From Microbacterium sp. AG1240 (GTDB lineage: Bacteria > Actinomycetota > Actinomycetes > Actinomycetales > Microbacteriaceae): a DNA stretch of 64,000 nt. Both the position numbers and the translations under genes were made by a program. Below are positions 26,998 through 37,428 of this stretch, piece by piece (within the stretch, counting starts at the first letter, position 1; the number at the start of each line of letters is the position of its first letter). The notes beneath the pieces are model-generated. The model was not told the DNA's origin, made no database searches, and was given only the letters and a program-made list of their open reading frames with translations. The stretch spans positions 1,054,001 to 1,118,000 of the forward strand of contig NZ_RBXJ01000001.1 in the NCBI RefSeq assembly GCF_003635115.1. Direction: 5' to 3'.

Positions 26998-27639
26998 TCA
27001 CGGGTGCGAATCGCCGGCGTCGCCCACGATGACGTCGGGCTCGACCAGGCCTTCGTTGAGGCGGTAGTTGGCGCCGACGATCGCGACGCGTCCTTCGGCG
27101 ATGGCTTCGCTGATGAGTTCCGAGGAGTGCAGCAGCTCTCCGACGGTGTCGCGGAGGTGCTCGCGGCCTACCAGCTCGGGGTCTGCGGGGCCCTCGTTCG
27201 CGCGCAGCACGCGCCGCACCGCGGGCACGATCGGGGCGATCTGCTTCCAGATCCCCGCGGGGAGGTCGGGGGCGTCGAGGCCCGTGCTGTCGATGGCCGC
27301 GCTCACAGCTCCGCACGCGTCGTGCCGGAGGACGACGATGAGCTTCACGTCGAGCACCGCGACGGCGTATTCGAGGCTGCCGATCACCGAGTCGGAGATG
27401 ACCTGACCGGCGTTGCGCACGACGAACAGATCGCCCAGGCCCTCATCGAAGATGATCTCGGCGGCCAGGCGGGAGTCGGCGCACCCGAAGAGCGCGGCGC
27501 GCGGCGTCTGGCCCGCGGCGAGATCGTGGCGTCGCTCGACGTCCTGGCGCGGGTGCTGCGGCTCGCCGGCGACGAAGCGCTCGTTGCCGAGTCGCATCTC
27601 GTCCCAGACCTGGCGCGGAGTGAGTCGAGTCGTCGTCAC
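26998..27639 (-). CDS. Beta-class carbonic anhydrase
   Basis: A 213-residue beta-carbonic anhydrase converting CO2 and bicarbonate. Zinc ligands Cys53, His106 and Cys109 are in GCADSR and RHDACGAV; Asp55 and Arg57 form the catalytic dyad. The segment [21 protein letters not shown] is typical of the family. Its GTG overlaps the stop of the DUF4245 gene (GTGA), and fumC follows 35 bp later. Supplying bicarbonate for anaplerotic carboxylation next to a TCA enzyme makes sense. Confidence 0.95.
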   Translation of the reverse strand: MTTTRLTPRQVWDEMRLGNERFVAGEPQHPRQDVERRHDLAAGQTPRAALFGCADSRLAAEIIFDEGLGDLFVVRNAGQVISDSVIGSLEYAVAVLDVKLIVVLRHDACGAVSAAIDSTGLDAPDLPAGIWKQIAPIVPAVRRVLRANEGPADPELVGREHLRDTVGELLHSSELISEAIAEGRVAIVGANYRLNEGLVEPDVIVGDAGDSHP

Positions 27640-28271
27640 GGGGTTGCCTCTCGGAGTTCGCGGATGTCTGCGGTGACGGCCGATGCGGCCGCCTTCGCGA
27701 TGTCGGGCGCAGCCGTGCCGTAGACGAGAACGCGGTCGTCTCCGGCGGTCGTGGCGAGCGCGTAAGAGATGTTGCCGGCCCCGGCGGCATCGGAGATGGA
27801 GTATTCGGCCCACTCGATGCCGTCGATCGTGACGGCGGCCGATGGCGTCGCGCCCCGCAACATCTCGGCCGGCCATGACTCGCTCGCGCCGAACCCCTGG
27901 GCGATGTTGAGGAAGCCGCGCTCAGCGCGCGGAGCGTACGAGATGGTCCAGGCATCGACGCTGCCGCCCTCGATGCGAGCGGCGTTCACGCGCCAGTCGT
28001 CGGGCACGGCGGGGTCGATCACGGGGCGTCCGAGGTCGGCGGCCAGAGCGGCCGATTCGGAGGTGACATCGATGGGGGGAGCCTCAGCGGGCGTGCCGCG
28101 GGGAACGCCGATCACCACGACGAACATGATCGCCAGGGTGGCGAGAATGGCCGCGAGGAGGCTGGGGAACGTCTTGCTCGACCGGTAGCGGCGCGAGAAC
28201 TCGGCCTTGCGGGCCGCGGTCTCCTCGGCGGTCTCGGGTCTGCCGAGCTCTGCGACGACGCGGGCCATCAT
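27636..28271 (-). CDS. DUF4245 domain-containing protein
   Basis: A 211-residue membrane-anchored protein: a basic N-terminal segment ([11 protein letters not shown]), a transmembrane helix (about 37-57) and an extracytoplasmic domain with [13 protein letters not shown] and [17 protein letters not shown] motifs of DUF4245. The family is actinobacterial and uncharacterised, commonly placed near fumarase and glpX. It starts at the ATG overlapping the xseB stop and ends overlapping the carbonic anhydrase start, so it is tightly embedded in the operon. Confidence 0.88.
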   Translation of the reverse strand: MMARVVAELGRPETAEETAARKAEFSRRYRSSKTFPSLLAAILATLAIMFVVVIGVPRGTPAEAPPIDVTSESAALAADLGRPVIDPAVPDDWRVNAARIEGGSVDAWTISYAPRAERGFLNIAQGFGASESWPAEMLRGATPSAAVTIDGIEWAEYSISDAAGAGNISYALATTAGDDRVLVYGTAAPDIAKAAASAVTADIRELREATP

Positions 28272-28513
28272 GCCTCCGCGCGTGCGTCGGTCGACGCCTC
28301 GCCGCGGGCGGCGTCGAGGCGCCGCTTGGCTCCGAGCAACCACTCCTCGCAGCGGGCGGCCAGGGATTCGCCGCGCTCCCAGAGCGCCAGCGAGTGCTCG
28401 AGCGTCGGCGCACCCTGCTCGAGTTCGGCGACGACGCGCACGAGCTCGTCGCGGGCCTGCTCGAACGAGAGCGTCGCGACGTCGGCGGTGGGTTCCGAGG
28501 GCGACGCGGTCAT
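28268..28513 (-). CDS. xseB: Exodeoxyribonuclease VII small subunit
   Basis: An 81-residue XseB. Conserved features are [20 protein letters not shown] and [22 protein letters not shown], which form the helical hairpin that binds XseA's long C-terminal helices. I placed the start at ATG 28513 because TAGAAT (minus strand 28526-28521) ends 7 nt before it, like other leaderless genes; an in-frame ATG at 28522 adds three residues but would overlap this hexamer. It sits 31 bp downstream of xseA and overlaps DUF4245. Confidence 0.93.
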   Translation of the reverse strand: MTASPSEPTADVATLSFEQARDELVRVVAELEQGAPTLEHSLALWERGESLAARCEEWLLGAKRRLDAARGEASTDARAEA

Positions 28514-28544
28514 GGGTTCCATTCTAGGGCGGGGCTCCGACGGC

Positions 28545-29831
28545 TCAGGCTCCGGTCGCCGACTCCTCGACCTCGCCGTCGGAGCGCGCCGCCACCGATC
28601 CGCGTGCCACGGTGATCGTCATGGCGGTGCCCGCCGGCGCCTGCGCGGCGTCGCGCACGATCACGCCGTCGCCGATATGAGCGATCGCGTAGCCGCGGGC
28701 GAGGGTCGCGACGGGAGAGAGGGCGCGCAGGGATGCGCGCAGTTCCATCGTGCGTCGCTCACGCAGCGAGAGGTCGCGCTCGACGAGGTCGCGCCCCCGG
28801 CTCGCCAGCATCCAGATCTCCTGGGCACGCGCGGTGAGGGTCGTCTCGGGGGTGCGCAGCACCGGTCGCGAGCGCAGCTGGTCGAGCTGCGCGATGTCGT
28901 GGCCGACGCGCTGCGAGAGGCGCCCGACCAACCGCGCGCGCAGCTGCGCCACCAGCGCCCGCTGCTCCGAGACGTCGGGCACGACCCGCTTCGCCGCGTC
29001 GGTGGGCGTCGAGGCGCGCAGGTCGGCGACGTCGTCGAGCAGCGGGTGGTCGTTCTCGTGACCGATCGCGCTCACGACGGGGGTGGATGCGGCGGCCACC
29101 GCGCGCAGCATCCGCTCGTCGCTGAATCCGAGCAGCGTCTGCGGGTCGCCGCCGCCCCGAGCGATGATGATGACGTCGATCTCGGGGTCGGCGTCGAGCG
29201 CCCTCAGCGCCGCGATGGTCTCGGGCACGCACCGGTCGCCCTGCACGGCGGCGTGCTTGGTGCGGATGAGCACGTGCGGCCAGCGCAGCTCGGCGTTGCG
29301 GTGCACGTCTTTCTCGGCGTCGGAGTTCTCTCCCGTGATGAGACCGATGTGCCGGGGGAGAAACGGCAGCGCTTTCTTGCGCGAGGGATCGAAGAGGCCC
29401 TCTCTTCGCAGCGCGAGTCGCAGCTGCTCGAGCTTCTCGAGCTGATCGCCGAGACCGACGTGGCGCATCGCCGACACCGAGAAGCTGAAGTCTCCGGTGC
29501 GGGGGAAGTAGTCGGGCTTGACGCACGCGATGATGTGGTCGCCGACCTTCAGGTCTCGGGGGAGGCGCTGCAGCGTGCTCGACCAGATGCGGAACGAGAT
29601 GGTCGCGTCGGTGGCGAGGTCTTTCATGCGTCCGAAGACGTTGCCGCCGCGCTGGTTCCACGACGTGATCTCGCCCTCGACCCAGACCGATCCCCATTTC
29701 TCGACGAACCCGCGGATCGTGTCGTTGAGGCGCGCGACCGAGGTGGGGGCCTGAGCGGTGGAGTCGCGCGGCGGCACGGAGTCGGGCGGCGGCGGTTGTC
29801 CCGGAACGGCCTCGGGCTGGAACGTCGTCAT
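28545..29831 (-). CDS. xseA: Exodeoxyribonuclease VII large subunit
   Basis: A 428-residue XseA, the catalytic subunit of the single-strand-specific ExoVII. It has an N-terminal OB-fold ([20 protein letters not shown]), the catalytic domain with [31 protein letters not shown] and [17 protein letters not shown], followed by long helices that bind XseB. The 35-residue Pro-rich N-terminal extension is not part of the fold. The ATG follows GGAG. The gene is divergent from ispH, with a 69-bp shared promoter region. Confidence 0.95.
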   Translation of the reverse strand: MTTFQPEAVPGQPPPPDSVPPRDSTAQAPTSVARLNDTIRGFVEKWGSVWVEGEITSWNQRGGNVFGRMKDLATDATISFRIWSSTLQRLPRDLKVGDHIIACVKPDYFPRTGDFSFSVSAMRHVGLGDQLEKLEQLRLALRREGLFDPSRKKALPFLPRHIGLITGENSDAEKDVHRNAELRWPHVLIRTKHAAVQGDRCVPETIAALRALDADPEIDVIIIARGGGDPQTLLGFSDERMLRAVAAASTPVVSAIGHENDHPLLDDVADLRASTPTDAAKRVVPDVSEQRALVAQLRARLVGRLSQRVGHDIAQLDQLRSRPVLRTPETTLTARAQEIWMLASRGRDLVERDLSLRERRTMELRASLRALSPVATLARGYAIAHIGDGVIVRDAAQAPAGTAMTITVARGSVAARSDGEVEESATGA

Positions 29832-29888
29832 GTGCTCCGGGTTCGTCGGGGTGTGGCGGGTATCGGCCGTCGTCCAGGGGTACCCCCG

Positions 29889-29894
29889 TAGAAT
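29889..29894 (+). promoter_or_regulatory. Leaderless -10 of ispH
   Basis: TAGAAT, close to the TATAAT consensus, ends 6 nt before the GTG at 29901. No SD is present. Confidence 0.6.
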
Positions 29895-29900
29895 CGAGGG

Positions 29901-30944
29901 GTGAGTACTCCTGTCGTCAAGCTGCCCCTGCCCCGCATACCGGGGCGTCGAGGACGGCTCCAGGATATCCCGGTGCCCGGACACAAGAAGGTGCTGCTGG
30001 CGGCCCCCCGCGGTTACTGCGCCGGCGTCGACCGCGCGGTCGTGGCGGTCGAGAAGGCGCTCGACCGTTTCGGTGCGCCCGTCTACGTGCGCAAGCAGAT
30101 CGTGCACAACATCCACGTCGTCCGCGAGCTCGAGGCTCGCGGGGCGATCTTCGTCGAAGAGGTCGACGAGGTTCCGCCCGGGTCGCACCTCGTCTTCAGC
30201 GCCCACGGCGTCTCCCCGGCCGTCGTCAACGCGGCCGCCGAGCGTCAGCTCCAGGCGATCGACGCCACGTGCCCTCTCGTCACCAAGGTGCACCGCGAGG
30301 CCGTGCGCTTCGCGCGCGACGACTTCGAGATCCTGCTCATCGGCCACGAGGGCCACGAGGAGGTCGAGGGTACGGCCGGCCACGCGCCCGACCGCGTGAC
30401 GATCGTGAACTCTCCCGACGAGGCCGACACCGTCGAGGTGCGCGATCCGTCGAAGGTCGTATGGCTCTCGCAGACGACCCTCTCGGTCGACGAGGCGATG
30501 GAGACCGTGCGGCGTCTGCGCCTGCGATTCCCGCAGCTGCAGGATCCGCCGTCGGACGACATCTGCTACGCCACCCAGAACCGTCAGGTGGCCATCAAGA
30601 AGGTCGCGCAGGACGCCGACCTTGTGATCGTCGTCGGCTCGGCGAACTCCTCCAACAGCGTGCGTCTCGTCGAGGTCGCGCTGGAGTACGGAGCGAAGGC
30701 CGCCTACCGCGTCGACTACATCGACGAGGTGAAGCAGGAATGGCTCGAGGGTGTCGAGACCGTCGGCGTCACCAGCGGCGCATCGGTGCCCGAGGTGCTC
30801 GTCGAGGAGGTCATCGCCGAACTCGCCGGTGCCGGCTACCGCGACGTCGAAGAGGTCAAGACCGCCGAGGAAGACCTCCTGTTCTCGCTTCCGAAGGAAC
30901 TGCGGTCGGACGACCGGGCCCTCGGCGGTCGGAGCCGCGCGTGA
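29901..30944 (+). CDS. ispH: 4-hydroxy-3-methylbut-2-enyl diphosphate reductase
   Basis: A 347-residue IspH (LytB), the last MEP-pathway enzyme, reducing HMBPP to IPP and DMAPP with a [4Fe-4S] cluster. The three cluster cysteines are Cys40 ([10 protein letters not shown]), Cys124 ([11 protein letters not shown]) and Cys222 ([11 protein letters not shown]). His residues in [11 protein letters not shown] and SAHGVSP and the Glu in [11 protein letters not shown] complete the active site. About 25 N-terminal residues precede the core. The DUF6264 gene overlaps its stop (GTGA). Confidence 0.97.
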   Translation: MSTPVVKLPLPRIPGRRGRLQDIPVPGHKKVLLAAPRGYCAGVDRAVVAVEKALDRFGAPVYVRKQIVHNIHVVRELEARGAIFVEEVDEVPPGSHLVFSAHGVSPAVVNAAAERQLQAIDATCPLVTKVHREAVRFARDDFEILLIGHEGHEEVEGTAGHAPDRVTIVNSPDEADTVEVRDPSKVVWLSQTTLSVDEAMETVRRLRLRFPQLQDPPSDDICYATQNRQVAIKKVAQDADLVIVVGSANSSNSVRLVEVALEYGAKAAYRVDYIDEVKQEWLEGVETVGVTSGASVPEVLVEEVIAELAGAGYRDVEEVKTAEEDLLFSLPKELRSDDRALGGRSRA

Positions 30945-31564
30945 GCACTCCCGACCCCGACGATCGGCCGCGTCCGCAGTACGGCGAATACGCCTCGGCG
31001 GAGGAGCAGCGGGCGCGCATCCGTCAGCCCGATGCCACCGATGCTCTGCTCGCGGGCCAGGCCCTCGATGCTCCCGCGACCCCCGCGCCCGCCTCGTCCG
31101 CGCCGCCTGCGACCCTCGCCGAGCAGACGCGGCGAACCGCGTCGCCCCCCTCGACGTCGGCGCTCGCGCGCCCTCTCACCGGCTGGCGTCTCGCCGACCG
31201 GATCGTCACGTTCGGTCTGCTCGCCTACGGGCTCTTCAACGTCATCGCCACGTCGGTGCAGCTCTTCTCGTTCGAGCAGTACGCGAACACGATCCTCGGA
31301 CTGTTCGGCGTCGACCAGGCCTTCACGAATGTGGCGCAGGGCCAGCTGTGGGGAACCGTCGCCGGCATCACGATGATCGTCGGGTGGCTGCTGACGGCCG
31401 CCCTCACGTGGGGTCAGCTGCGCCGCGGACGCATCGCGTTCTGGATCCCCGTGGCCGGAGCGCTCGTCGTCAGCATCGCGGTCTCGATCTTCATCACGGT
31501 CCCGATCCTCAACGACCCCGCCTTCGGCGAACTGTTCAACCAGGTCGCGTCGCCGGGCCGCTGA
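30941..31564 (+). CDS. DUF6264 family membrane protein
   Basis: A 207-residue protein with a hydrophilic, Pro/Ala-rich N-terminal half (about 1-85) that looks disordered and a membrane half with three to four helices (about 90-112, 138-160, 168-192). It resembles DUF6264 proteins, found mostly in Microbacteriaceae and of unknown function. Translation is coupled to ispH through a GTGA overlap. The arrangement ispH-DUF6264 hints at a role linked to isoprenoids or the envelope, but the sequence does not prove one. Confidence 0.7.
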   Translation: MSTPDPDDRPRPQYGEYASAEEQRARIRQPDATDALLAGQALDAPATPAPASSAPPATLAEQTRRTASPPSTSALARPLTGWRLADRIVTFGLLAYGLFNVIATSVQLFSFEQYANTILGLFGVDQAFTNVAQGQLWGTVAGITMIVGWLLTAALTWGQLRRGRIAFWIPVAGALVVSIAVSIFITVPILNDPAFGELFNQVASPGR

Positions 31565-31572
31565 ACCTCCGG

Positions 31573-31600
31573 CTCCTCCGTCTCGTGTTCTGAGGAGGAG
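31573..31600 (+). promoter_or_regulatory. Hairpin sequestering the sigma-factor SD
   Basis: CTCCTCC (31573-31579) is complementary to GGAGGAG (31594-31600), which is the SD of the ECF sigma gene (ATG 31608). It could mask ribosome binding. Confidence 0.5.
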
Positions 31601-31607
31601 GCGGTCG

Positions 31608-32114
31608 ATGCGTGCAGACGAGGCGGAACAGCTCGCGGCGCTCTACGACGCGCACGCGGCCCCCGTGTGGCGGTACGTGGTATCGCTGACGGGTGATCGC
31701 GCGGGTGCCGACGACATCGTGCAGGAGACCCTGCTGCGCGCATGGCGGACGCCCCGCATCATGGCCGACGACCCCGCTGCCCTCCGCTCGTGGATGATCA
31801 CCGTGGCTCGCAACCTCGTGGTCGACGAGGCGCGGAGCGCGCGGCGCCGGCATGAGAACCCCGTCGCCGACATCCCCGACCGTGCCACCTCCGACGACAC
31901 CGACGCACTCTTCGACGCGCTGCTCATCGAGGAGGCGCTCGCGGCGCTCAGTGCCGATCATCGAGCCGTGATCGTGACCGCCTACTACGGCGGCCGCAGC
32001 GTGGCCCAGTGCGCCGCCGCCCTCGGGATCCCCGAGGGCACCGTCAAGTCGAGGCTGCACTATGGATTGCGAGCGCTGAAGCTCGCCCTGCAGGAGAAGG
32101 GAGTCACACGATGA
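31608..32114 (+). CDS. ECF-type RNA polymerase sigma factor
   Basis: A 168-residue sigma-70 family ECF factor. Region 2 (about 8-75) includes ADDIVQETLLRAWRTP and RSWMITVARNLVVDEARS. Region 4 (about 110-160) includes LSADHRAVIVTAYYGGRSV and GIPEGTVKSRLHYGLRAL. It resembles the SigK/SigL-like group paired with zinc-finger anti-sigma factors. The strong SD GGAGGAGG can be hidden in a hairpin. The anti-sigma gene overlaps its stop by ATGA. It has no nearby target genes other than its own operon. Confidence 0.93.
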   Translation: MRADEAEQLAALYDAHAAPVWRYVVSLTGDRAGADDIVQETLLRAWRTPRIMADDPAALRSWMITVARNLVVDEARSARRRHENPVADIPDRATSDDTDALFDALLIEEALAALSADHRAVIVTAYYGGRSVAQCAAALGIPEGTVKSRLHYGLRALKLALQEKGVTR

Positions 32115-32788
32115 ACCCCGATCACTCGCGTTTCGCGGAATGGGACGCCGCCTACGTGCTGGGCGCCCTGTCGGCGTCCGACCGACGTGACTACGAAGAC
32201 CACCTGGCGGAGTGCGCCGAATGCACGCGTGCGGTCGGCGAGGTCGCCCCCACCGTCGGCCTGCTGTCGCGGGTCGCCGCGCCACCCCTGACCGAGCGCG
32301 ACGAGGAGCCGGATGCTGCGCACCGCGCGCAGCTCGTGTCGATCGCGGGTCGCCGCGCGCGCCGTCGGCGGGCGTGGTGGGTGGGCGCGAGCGTCGCGGC
32401 CGCGGCGATCGTCGTCGCGGCCGTCGCCGTTCCGCTGACGATCGAGAACGCGACGCAGCAGGGGAGCGTCTATGCCCTGGAAGACCTCGCGAACGCGCCC
32501 CTGGAAGCATCCGTGCGGCTCACGGACGCCGCCTGGGGAACCCAGATCGATCTGGTCTGCCGGTACAGCGGCGAAGTGCTCGACGCACCCGAGGGCGGGT
32601 GGCCGTACGCGCTCGCGGTCGTCGATGCGAACGGCGCCTCGACGACCCTCTCGACGTGGCGGGCGGAACCCGGGTCGACCACGCAGCTGAGCGCGGGGAC
32701 CGACCTGGGCGTCGGCGACATCGGGGCGGTGGAGATCCGCACGATCACCGGCGAACGCGTGCTCATGCGCTACGAGGCCGATCGGTGA
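32111..32788 (+). CDS. Anti-sigma factor (zinc-finger, RskA-like)
   Basis: A 225-residue bitopic protein. The cytoplasmic anti-sigma domain carries the ZAS motif His31-x3-Cys35-x2-Cys38 (HLAECAEC). A transmembrane helix follows at about 97-117. The extracytoplasmic C-terminal domain (about 120-225) resembles the RskA sensor domain with DLVCRYSGE and a GDIGAVEIRT beta strand. It should hold the co-encoded ECF factor at the membrane until regulated proteolysis frees it. Coupled translation with the sigma gene supports one-to-one stoichiometry. Confidence 0.92.
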   Translation: MNPDHSRFAEWDAAYVLGALSASDRRDYEDHLAECAECTRAVGEVAPTVGLLSRVAAPPLTERDEEPDAAHRAQLVSIAGRRARRRRAWWVGASVAAAAIVVAAVAVPLTIENATQQGSVYALEDLANAPLEASVRLTDAAWGTQIDLVCRYSGEVLDAPEGGWPYALAVVDANGASTTLSTWRAEPGSTTQLSAGTDLGVGDIGAVEIRTITGERVLMRYEADR

Positions 32789-32806
32789 GCGACGCGCGCG
32801 GGGTCG

Positions 32807-32812
32807 TAGGAT
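32807..32812 (+). promoter_or_regulatory. Leaderless -10 of the MOSC gene
   Basis: TAGGAT ends 6 nt before the ATG at 32819. Confidence 0.5.
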
Positions 32813-32818
32813 CGTGCG

Positions 32819-33367
32819 ATGCCCCGACTCCTCGCCGTCTGCGCCGTGCATCAGCTGCGTCCTGATTCGGGGTCGCTCGGCGTCACCGCGATCGACAAGC
32901 GCCCGCTCGACGGTGCGGTGAAGGTCGGACCCTTCGGCGTGCGCGGCGACGTTCAGGCGAGCCGTAAACACCACGGGGGTCTCGACAAAGCGCTCTACGC
33001 CTATGCGCAGGAGGACGCCGAGTTCTGGGAGGGCGAACTGGGCCGGGCGCTGCCGCCCGGCTGGTTCGGCGAGAACCTGCGTGTGGAGGGACTCGACGTG
33101 AACGCGGCGCGCATCGGTGAGGTATGGCGCATCGGTGACCGCCTCGAGGTGCAGGTGACGATGCCGCGCACGCCCTGCGCGACGTTCGCCCGGTGGGTGG
33201 GTGGCAGCGCCGCGCGCGGCTGGGTGAAGCGCTTCGACGCCGAGCGCCGCCTGGGGCCGTACCTGCGCGTGCGACGGGCGGGCAGCATCCGTGCCGGTGA
33301 CGAGATCGTCGTGGTCCCGGCACCGGACGGCGCGCCCGCGCTGCTCGACGGCTACCGCGGCGCCTGA
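32819..33367 (+). CDS. MOSC domain-containing protein
   Basis: A 182-residue single-domain MOSC protein (YiiM-like, without the beta-barrel domain). The motif GWFGENLRVEGLDVNAARIG and the conserved Cys in TMPRTPCATFARW are typical; that Cys can bind the molybdenum of a molybdenum cofactor. YiiM-like enzymes reduce N-hydroxylated base analogues or carry the cofactor. A sulfite-oxidase-like molybdoenzyme is encoded at 8097-8690, so the cell clearly uses Mo cofactor. It probably has its own leaderless promoter rather than depending on the sigma operon. Confidence 0.9.
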   Translation: MPRLLAVCAVHQLRPDSGSLGVTAIDKRPLDGAVKVGPFGVRGDVQASRKHHGGLDKALYAYAQEDAEFWEGELGRALPPGWFGENLRVEGLDVNAARIGEVWRIGDRLEVQVTMPRTPCATFARWVGGSAARGWVKRFDAERRLGPYLRVRRAGSIRAGDEIVVVPAPDGAPALLDGYRGA

Positions 33368-33379
33368 GACCGTAACGAC

Positions 33380-33450
33380 CGCGAGACCCGTCCTCCGCGA
33401 CGAAACCCCCGCAGAATGTCGGGGTCTCGCCGCGCAGAACGGGTCTCGCG
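33380..33450. repeat. REP-like palindromic intergenic repeat, copy 2
   Basis: Perfect 12-bp inverted repeat CGCGAGACCCGT (33380-33391) / ACGGGTCTCGCG (33439-33450). The interior AATGTCGGGGTCTCG plus CGCGCAGA matches copy 1 at 20051-20122 almost base for base. Confidence 0.7.
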
Positions 33451-33466
33451 GATGCTGCGGATCGGG

Positions 33467-34498
<1,032 letters not shown>

Positions 34499-34673
34499 AG
34501 TCGTGCTCCTTGGGTTAGACGAGGGTCTTCGCTCAGCCTACCGAAGGGGGCCACGGCCCACCGGGAGGTCGTCGGCGCGACCGGATCGACGCCGGATGCT
34601 GTGTGGTTAAGAACTGCGATTCCTTCGTGTTCTTTCGGCGTCAATTCTCCAGATCGGTGTGATCATGCCGCGT

Positions 34674-34679
34674 AGGCTG
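34674..34679 (+). promoter_or_regulatory. Leaderless -10 of glpX
   Basis: TAGGCT ends 5 nt before the ATG at 34685. It is divergent from fba. Confidence 0.5.
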
Positions 34680-34684
34680 GCCGC

Positions 34685-35674
34685 ATGGTGAGCCTTACCG
34701 CGGACATGAGCCCGCTGCATCCCGACCGCAACCTCGCACTCGAGCTCGTTCGGGCGACGGAGGCGGCGGCGATCCGCGCCGTGCCGTTCGTCGGTCGCGG
34801 CGACAAGGAGGCCGCGGACGGCGCCGCCGTCGACGCGATGCGGGCGTTCTTCACGACCGTCGATTTCGACGGCACGATCGTGATCGGCGAAGGCGAGAAA
34901 GACAACGCCCCCATGCTCTACAACGGCGAGAAGGTCGGCAGCGGCCGGGGGCCGCAGTGCGACGTCGCCGTCGACCCGATCGACGGCACGACTCTCACCG
35001 CCGCGGGGCGCCAGAACGCGCTCTCGGTCATCGCCGTCTCCGATGCCGGCAGCATGCTCGACGCCTCGACGGTGTTCTACATGGACAAGCTCGTCACCGG
35101 TCCGGAAGGTGTCGGCGTCGTCGACATCCGGTTGCCGATCGGCGAGAACATCCGCCTCCTGTCGAAGGCGCTCGGCAAGCCCGTCGAAGAGATGGTGGTG
35201 TCGGTGCTCAACCGCCCCCGCCATGAGCAGCTCATCCAGGAGATCCGGGCGGCCGGCGCCGGGACCCGGCTGATGAGCGACGGCGACGTCGCCGGCGGCA
35301 TCAACGCGGCCCGCCACAACGCGCGCACCGACATGTGCGTCGGGGTCGGCGGAAGCCCCGAGGGCATCGTGACGGCGTGCGCGATCAAAGCGCTCGGCGG
35401 CCACATCCAGGGTCGGCTGCGTCCGCGCGACGACGAGGAGCGCCAGAAGGGCGCCGACGCCGGGTTGAGGTTCGACGACTACGTCTACGAGGCCGACGAC
35501 CTCGTGCGGGGCAAGAACACGATCTTCGTGGCCACGGGCGTCACGGACGGTCAGCTCGTGGGTGGGGTGCGCCGCGAGGGCGATTTCCTCTACACGGAGA
35601 GCGTCGTGCTGCGCGGGGCGTCGGGAACCCTCCGGTGGATCTCGTCGGAGCACCTCACATCGAAGTGGCTGTGA
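34685..35674 (+). CDS. glpX: Class II fructose-1,6-bisphosphatase (GlpX)
   Basis: A 329-residue GlpX-type FBPase, the only gluconeogenic FBPase in many actinobacteria. Metal-binding motifs are GEGEKDNAPMLY and VDPIDGTTLT (near residues 97-106). LMSDGDVAGGIN and GGSPEGIVTACAIKALGG are phosphate- and substrate-binding. The mRNA is likely leaderless. glpX belongs to the conserved actinobacterial neighbourhood with fum and DUF4245, here separated from them by the sigma operon and divergent fba. Confidence 0.96.
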   Translation: MVSLTADMSPLHPDRNLALELVRATEAAAIRAVPFVGRGDKEAADGAAVDAMRAFFTTVDFDGTIVIGEGEKDNAPMLYNGEKVGSGRGPQCDVAVDPIDGTTLTAAGRQNALSVIAVSDAGSMLDASTVFYMDKLVTGPEGVGVVDIRLPIGENIRLLSKALGKPVEEMVVSVLNRPRHEQLIQEIRAAGAGTRLMSDGDVAGGINAARHNARTDMCVGVGGSPEGIVTACAIKALGGHIQGRLRPRDDEERQKGADAGLRFDDYVYEADDLVRGKNTIFVATGVTDGQLVGGVRREGDFLYTESVVLRGASGTLRWISSEHLTSKWL

Positions 35675-35769
35675 CCGCTCGTTCGTGACCGCGCCGTGAG
35701 CGGCATCGACGCGCGGACCCGCCGTCGTGACCGAGTCGTGACGACCCGTTCGGGTGATGCATGGCAAAA

Positions 35770-35785
35770 TTGACCCCGGTGTCAA
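35770..35785. promoter_or_regulatory. Short inverted repeat upstream of the small membrane protein
   Basis: TTGAC-N6-GTCAA lies about 40 nt before the start at 35826 in a locally AT-richer stretch. It is a possible operator, or the TTGACC could be a -35. Weak evidence. Confidence 0.25.
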
Positions 35786-35825
35786 CGGCGATGCTTCCGT
35801 GATCACAGACGTGAGGGGAGTGGAC

Positions 35826-36077
35826 ATGTCCGCTCAGTCGAGCCAGTCCGCACCGCAGACAGGTGCCCAGGCCGTCGTCGCCGACGCCGTGGCACACGCC
35901 GCCGCAGCCGCGGCCGTTGCGGCTCCGATCGACCCCGCGCGTCGTCCCGATGTGCTGTTCCGCGTGCGTCGGGAAGAGGGCCACGAGCCGAGCGTCTGGT
36001 GGATGATCGGCGCATTCGTGGTCGTCTCCGGCGCCGTCATCTCGCTCCTGAGCTTCGTGCCCGGCGGAGCAGGCTGA
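35826..36077 (+). CDS. Small Ala-rich single-pass membrane protein
   Basis: An 83-residue protein: a Ser/Gln-rich start, an Ala-rich stretch (about 16-33), a charged segment (FRVRREEGHEPS) and one C-terminal transmembrane helix (about 57-77) ending in PGGAG. No family could be recognised. The ATG at 35826 has a good GAGGGGAG SD, which favours it over upstream in-frame starts. It stands alone between glpX and the convergent rmuC gene. Confidence 0.65.
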   Translation: MSAQSSQSAPQTGAQAVVADAVAHAAAAAAVAAPIDPARRPDVLFRVRREEGHEPSVWWMIGAFVVVSGAVISLLSFVPGGAG

Positions 36078-36114
36078 CCGACCCCGCTACGACGCCCGGC
36101 GCCACGTCGGCTCC

Positions 36115-37395
36115 CTAGAGCCGTCCGCGAACGTCGCCGAGGTCGGCGATCGTCGACGGTGCCGGATCGTCGAGGCCGTCGAGGAGTTCGGGCGCCGTCC
36201 ACCGGCGCGTGCTGCGGTCGATCACCGCGGGGGCCGAGGCCGCCTCGAGGCGTGTGTCGTCGATACCGGGGAACTTGCGCGCGCTGACGAGCACACGGCT
36301 TTCGAGCGATCCCGCGAACTTGTTGTACGAGTCGACCGTGCGTTCGATCGCCCGGCGAAGGTCGTCGGCGTGACCGGCGAGGGTGCCGATGCGCTCGTAC
36401 ATCTCGGTGCCCAGGGCGAAGAGCTGCCGCGCCTCTTGCGAGACGTCCTGCTGCGTCCACGTGTAGGCCACGGTCTTCAGGACGGCCCAGAGGTTCACCG
36501 GCGAGGCGAGTGCGACCCGCTTGCCGAAGGCGTAGTCGAGCAGCGCCGGGTCGTGCTCGAGCGCGGCGGACAGGAGGGATTCGCTCGGGATGAAGCAGAC
36601 CACGAACTCGGGACTGGAGGCCAAGCCCGACCAGTAGCTCTTCCTCGCTAGGGCGTCGACGTGCGCCCGCACGGCCCGGGCATGGCGGTCGAGCAGCGAC
36701 GCACGTCGCGCGGCTTCCTCGCCCTGGGCGGTGAAGGGGATCGCACTCGCCTCGAGATAGGCGTCGAACGGCACCTTCGCATCGATCGCGAGCGTCTTAT
36801 CGCCGGGGAGCCGCACGATCATGTCGGGACGCCCCGCGCCGGCGATCGTCGAGATCGTCGCCTGGGTGTCGAAGTCGACGTACCGCATGAGACCCGCCGC
36901 CTCGACGACGCGGCGGAGCTGCGTCTCGCCCCACACGCCACGGGTGCTGCTCGAGCGCATCGCCGACGCGAGAGCCTCGGTCGTCGAGCGCAGCGCCTCG
37001 TCGGATTCGTGCGAGCGCCGCAGCTGCTCGCTCAGCGATCCGAACTGCACCCCGCGTTCGCGCTCGAGTTCTTCGACCTTGCGCTGCATCGTCTCGAGGG
37101 AGTCGCGCACGGGGGCGAGCGCCCGCAGCACCGTCTGCTCACGACGCTCGCGTTCCTCGCGCGCGGCCTGATCGGCGCGCGCATGACCGGCGAGGTCGCG
37201 GTAGAGCAGCTGCTGGTGGTCGAGCTGCGCCTGCACACCGATCCTGGCCGCTTCGGCCGCGGCGAGCCGGGCCGCAGCATCCGCCTGATCGCGCACCGCA
37301 CGCACGTTCGCGCGACTCGTGCCGACGACGAAACCGGCGACGAGGCCGAGGGCGACGCAGGCGACCAGCGTCAGGAGGAGAACAGGTGCGTCCAT
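36115..37395 (-). CDS. rmuC: DNA recombination protein RmuC
   Basis: A 426-residue RmuC homologue: an N-terminal transmembrane helix (about 4-26), a long coiled coil (about 30-140), and the RmuC nuclease-like core with SSSTRGVWGETQLRRVVEAA, DMIVRLPGDKTLAIDAKVPF and FIPSESLLSAALE. E. coli RmuC limits inversions at short inverted repeats; the core is PD-(D/E)XK-like. A CATCCT hexamer ends 6 nt before the ATG, so a leaderless promoter is possible. It follows the DnaQ-like gene on the same strand. Confidence 0.93.
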   Translation of the reverse strand: MDAPVLLLTLVACVALGLVAGFVVGTSRANVRAVRDQADAAARLAAAEAARIGVQAQLDHQQLLYRDLAGHARADQAAREERERREQTVLRALAPVRDSLETMQRKVEELERERGVQFGSLSEQLRRSHESDEALRSTTEALASAMRSSSTRGVWGETQLRRVVEAAGLMRYVDFDTQATISTIAGAGRPDMIVRLPGDKTLAIDAKVPFDAYLEASAIPFTAQGEEAARRASLLDRHARAVRAHVDALARKSYWSGLASSPEFVVCFIPSESLLSAALEHDPALLDYAFGKRVALASPVNLWAVLKTVAYTWTQQDVSQEARQLFALGTEMYERIGTLAGHADDLRRAIERTVDSYNKFAGSLESRVLVSARKFPGIDDTRLEAASAPAVIDRSTRRWTAPELLDGLDDPAPSTIADLGDVRGRL

Positions 37396-37428
37396 GTCGT
37401 CAGGATGCCGCAGCCCTCCGACATCGCC

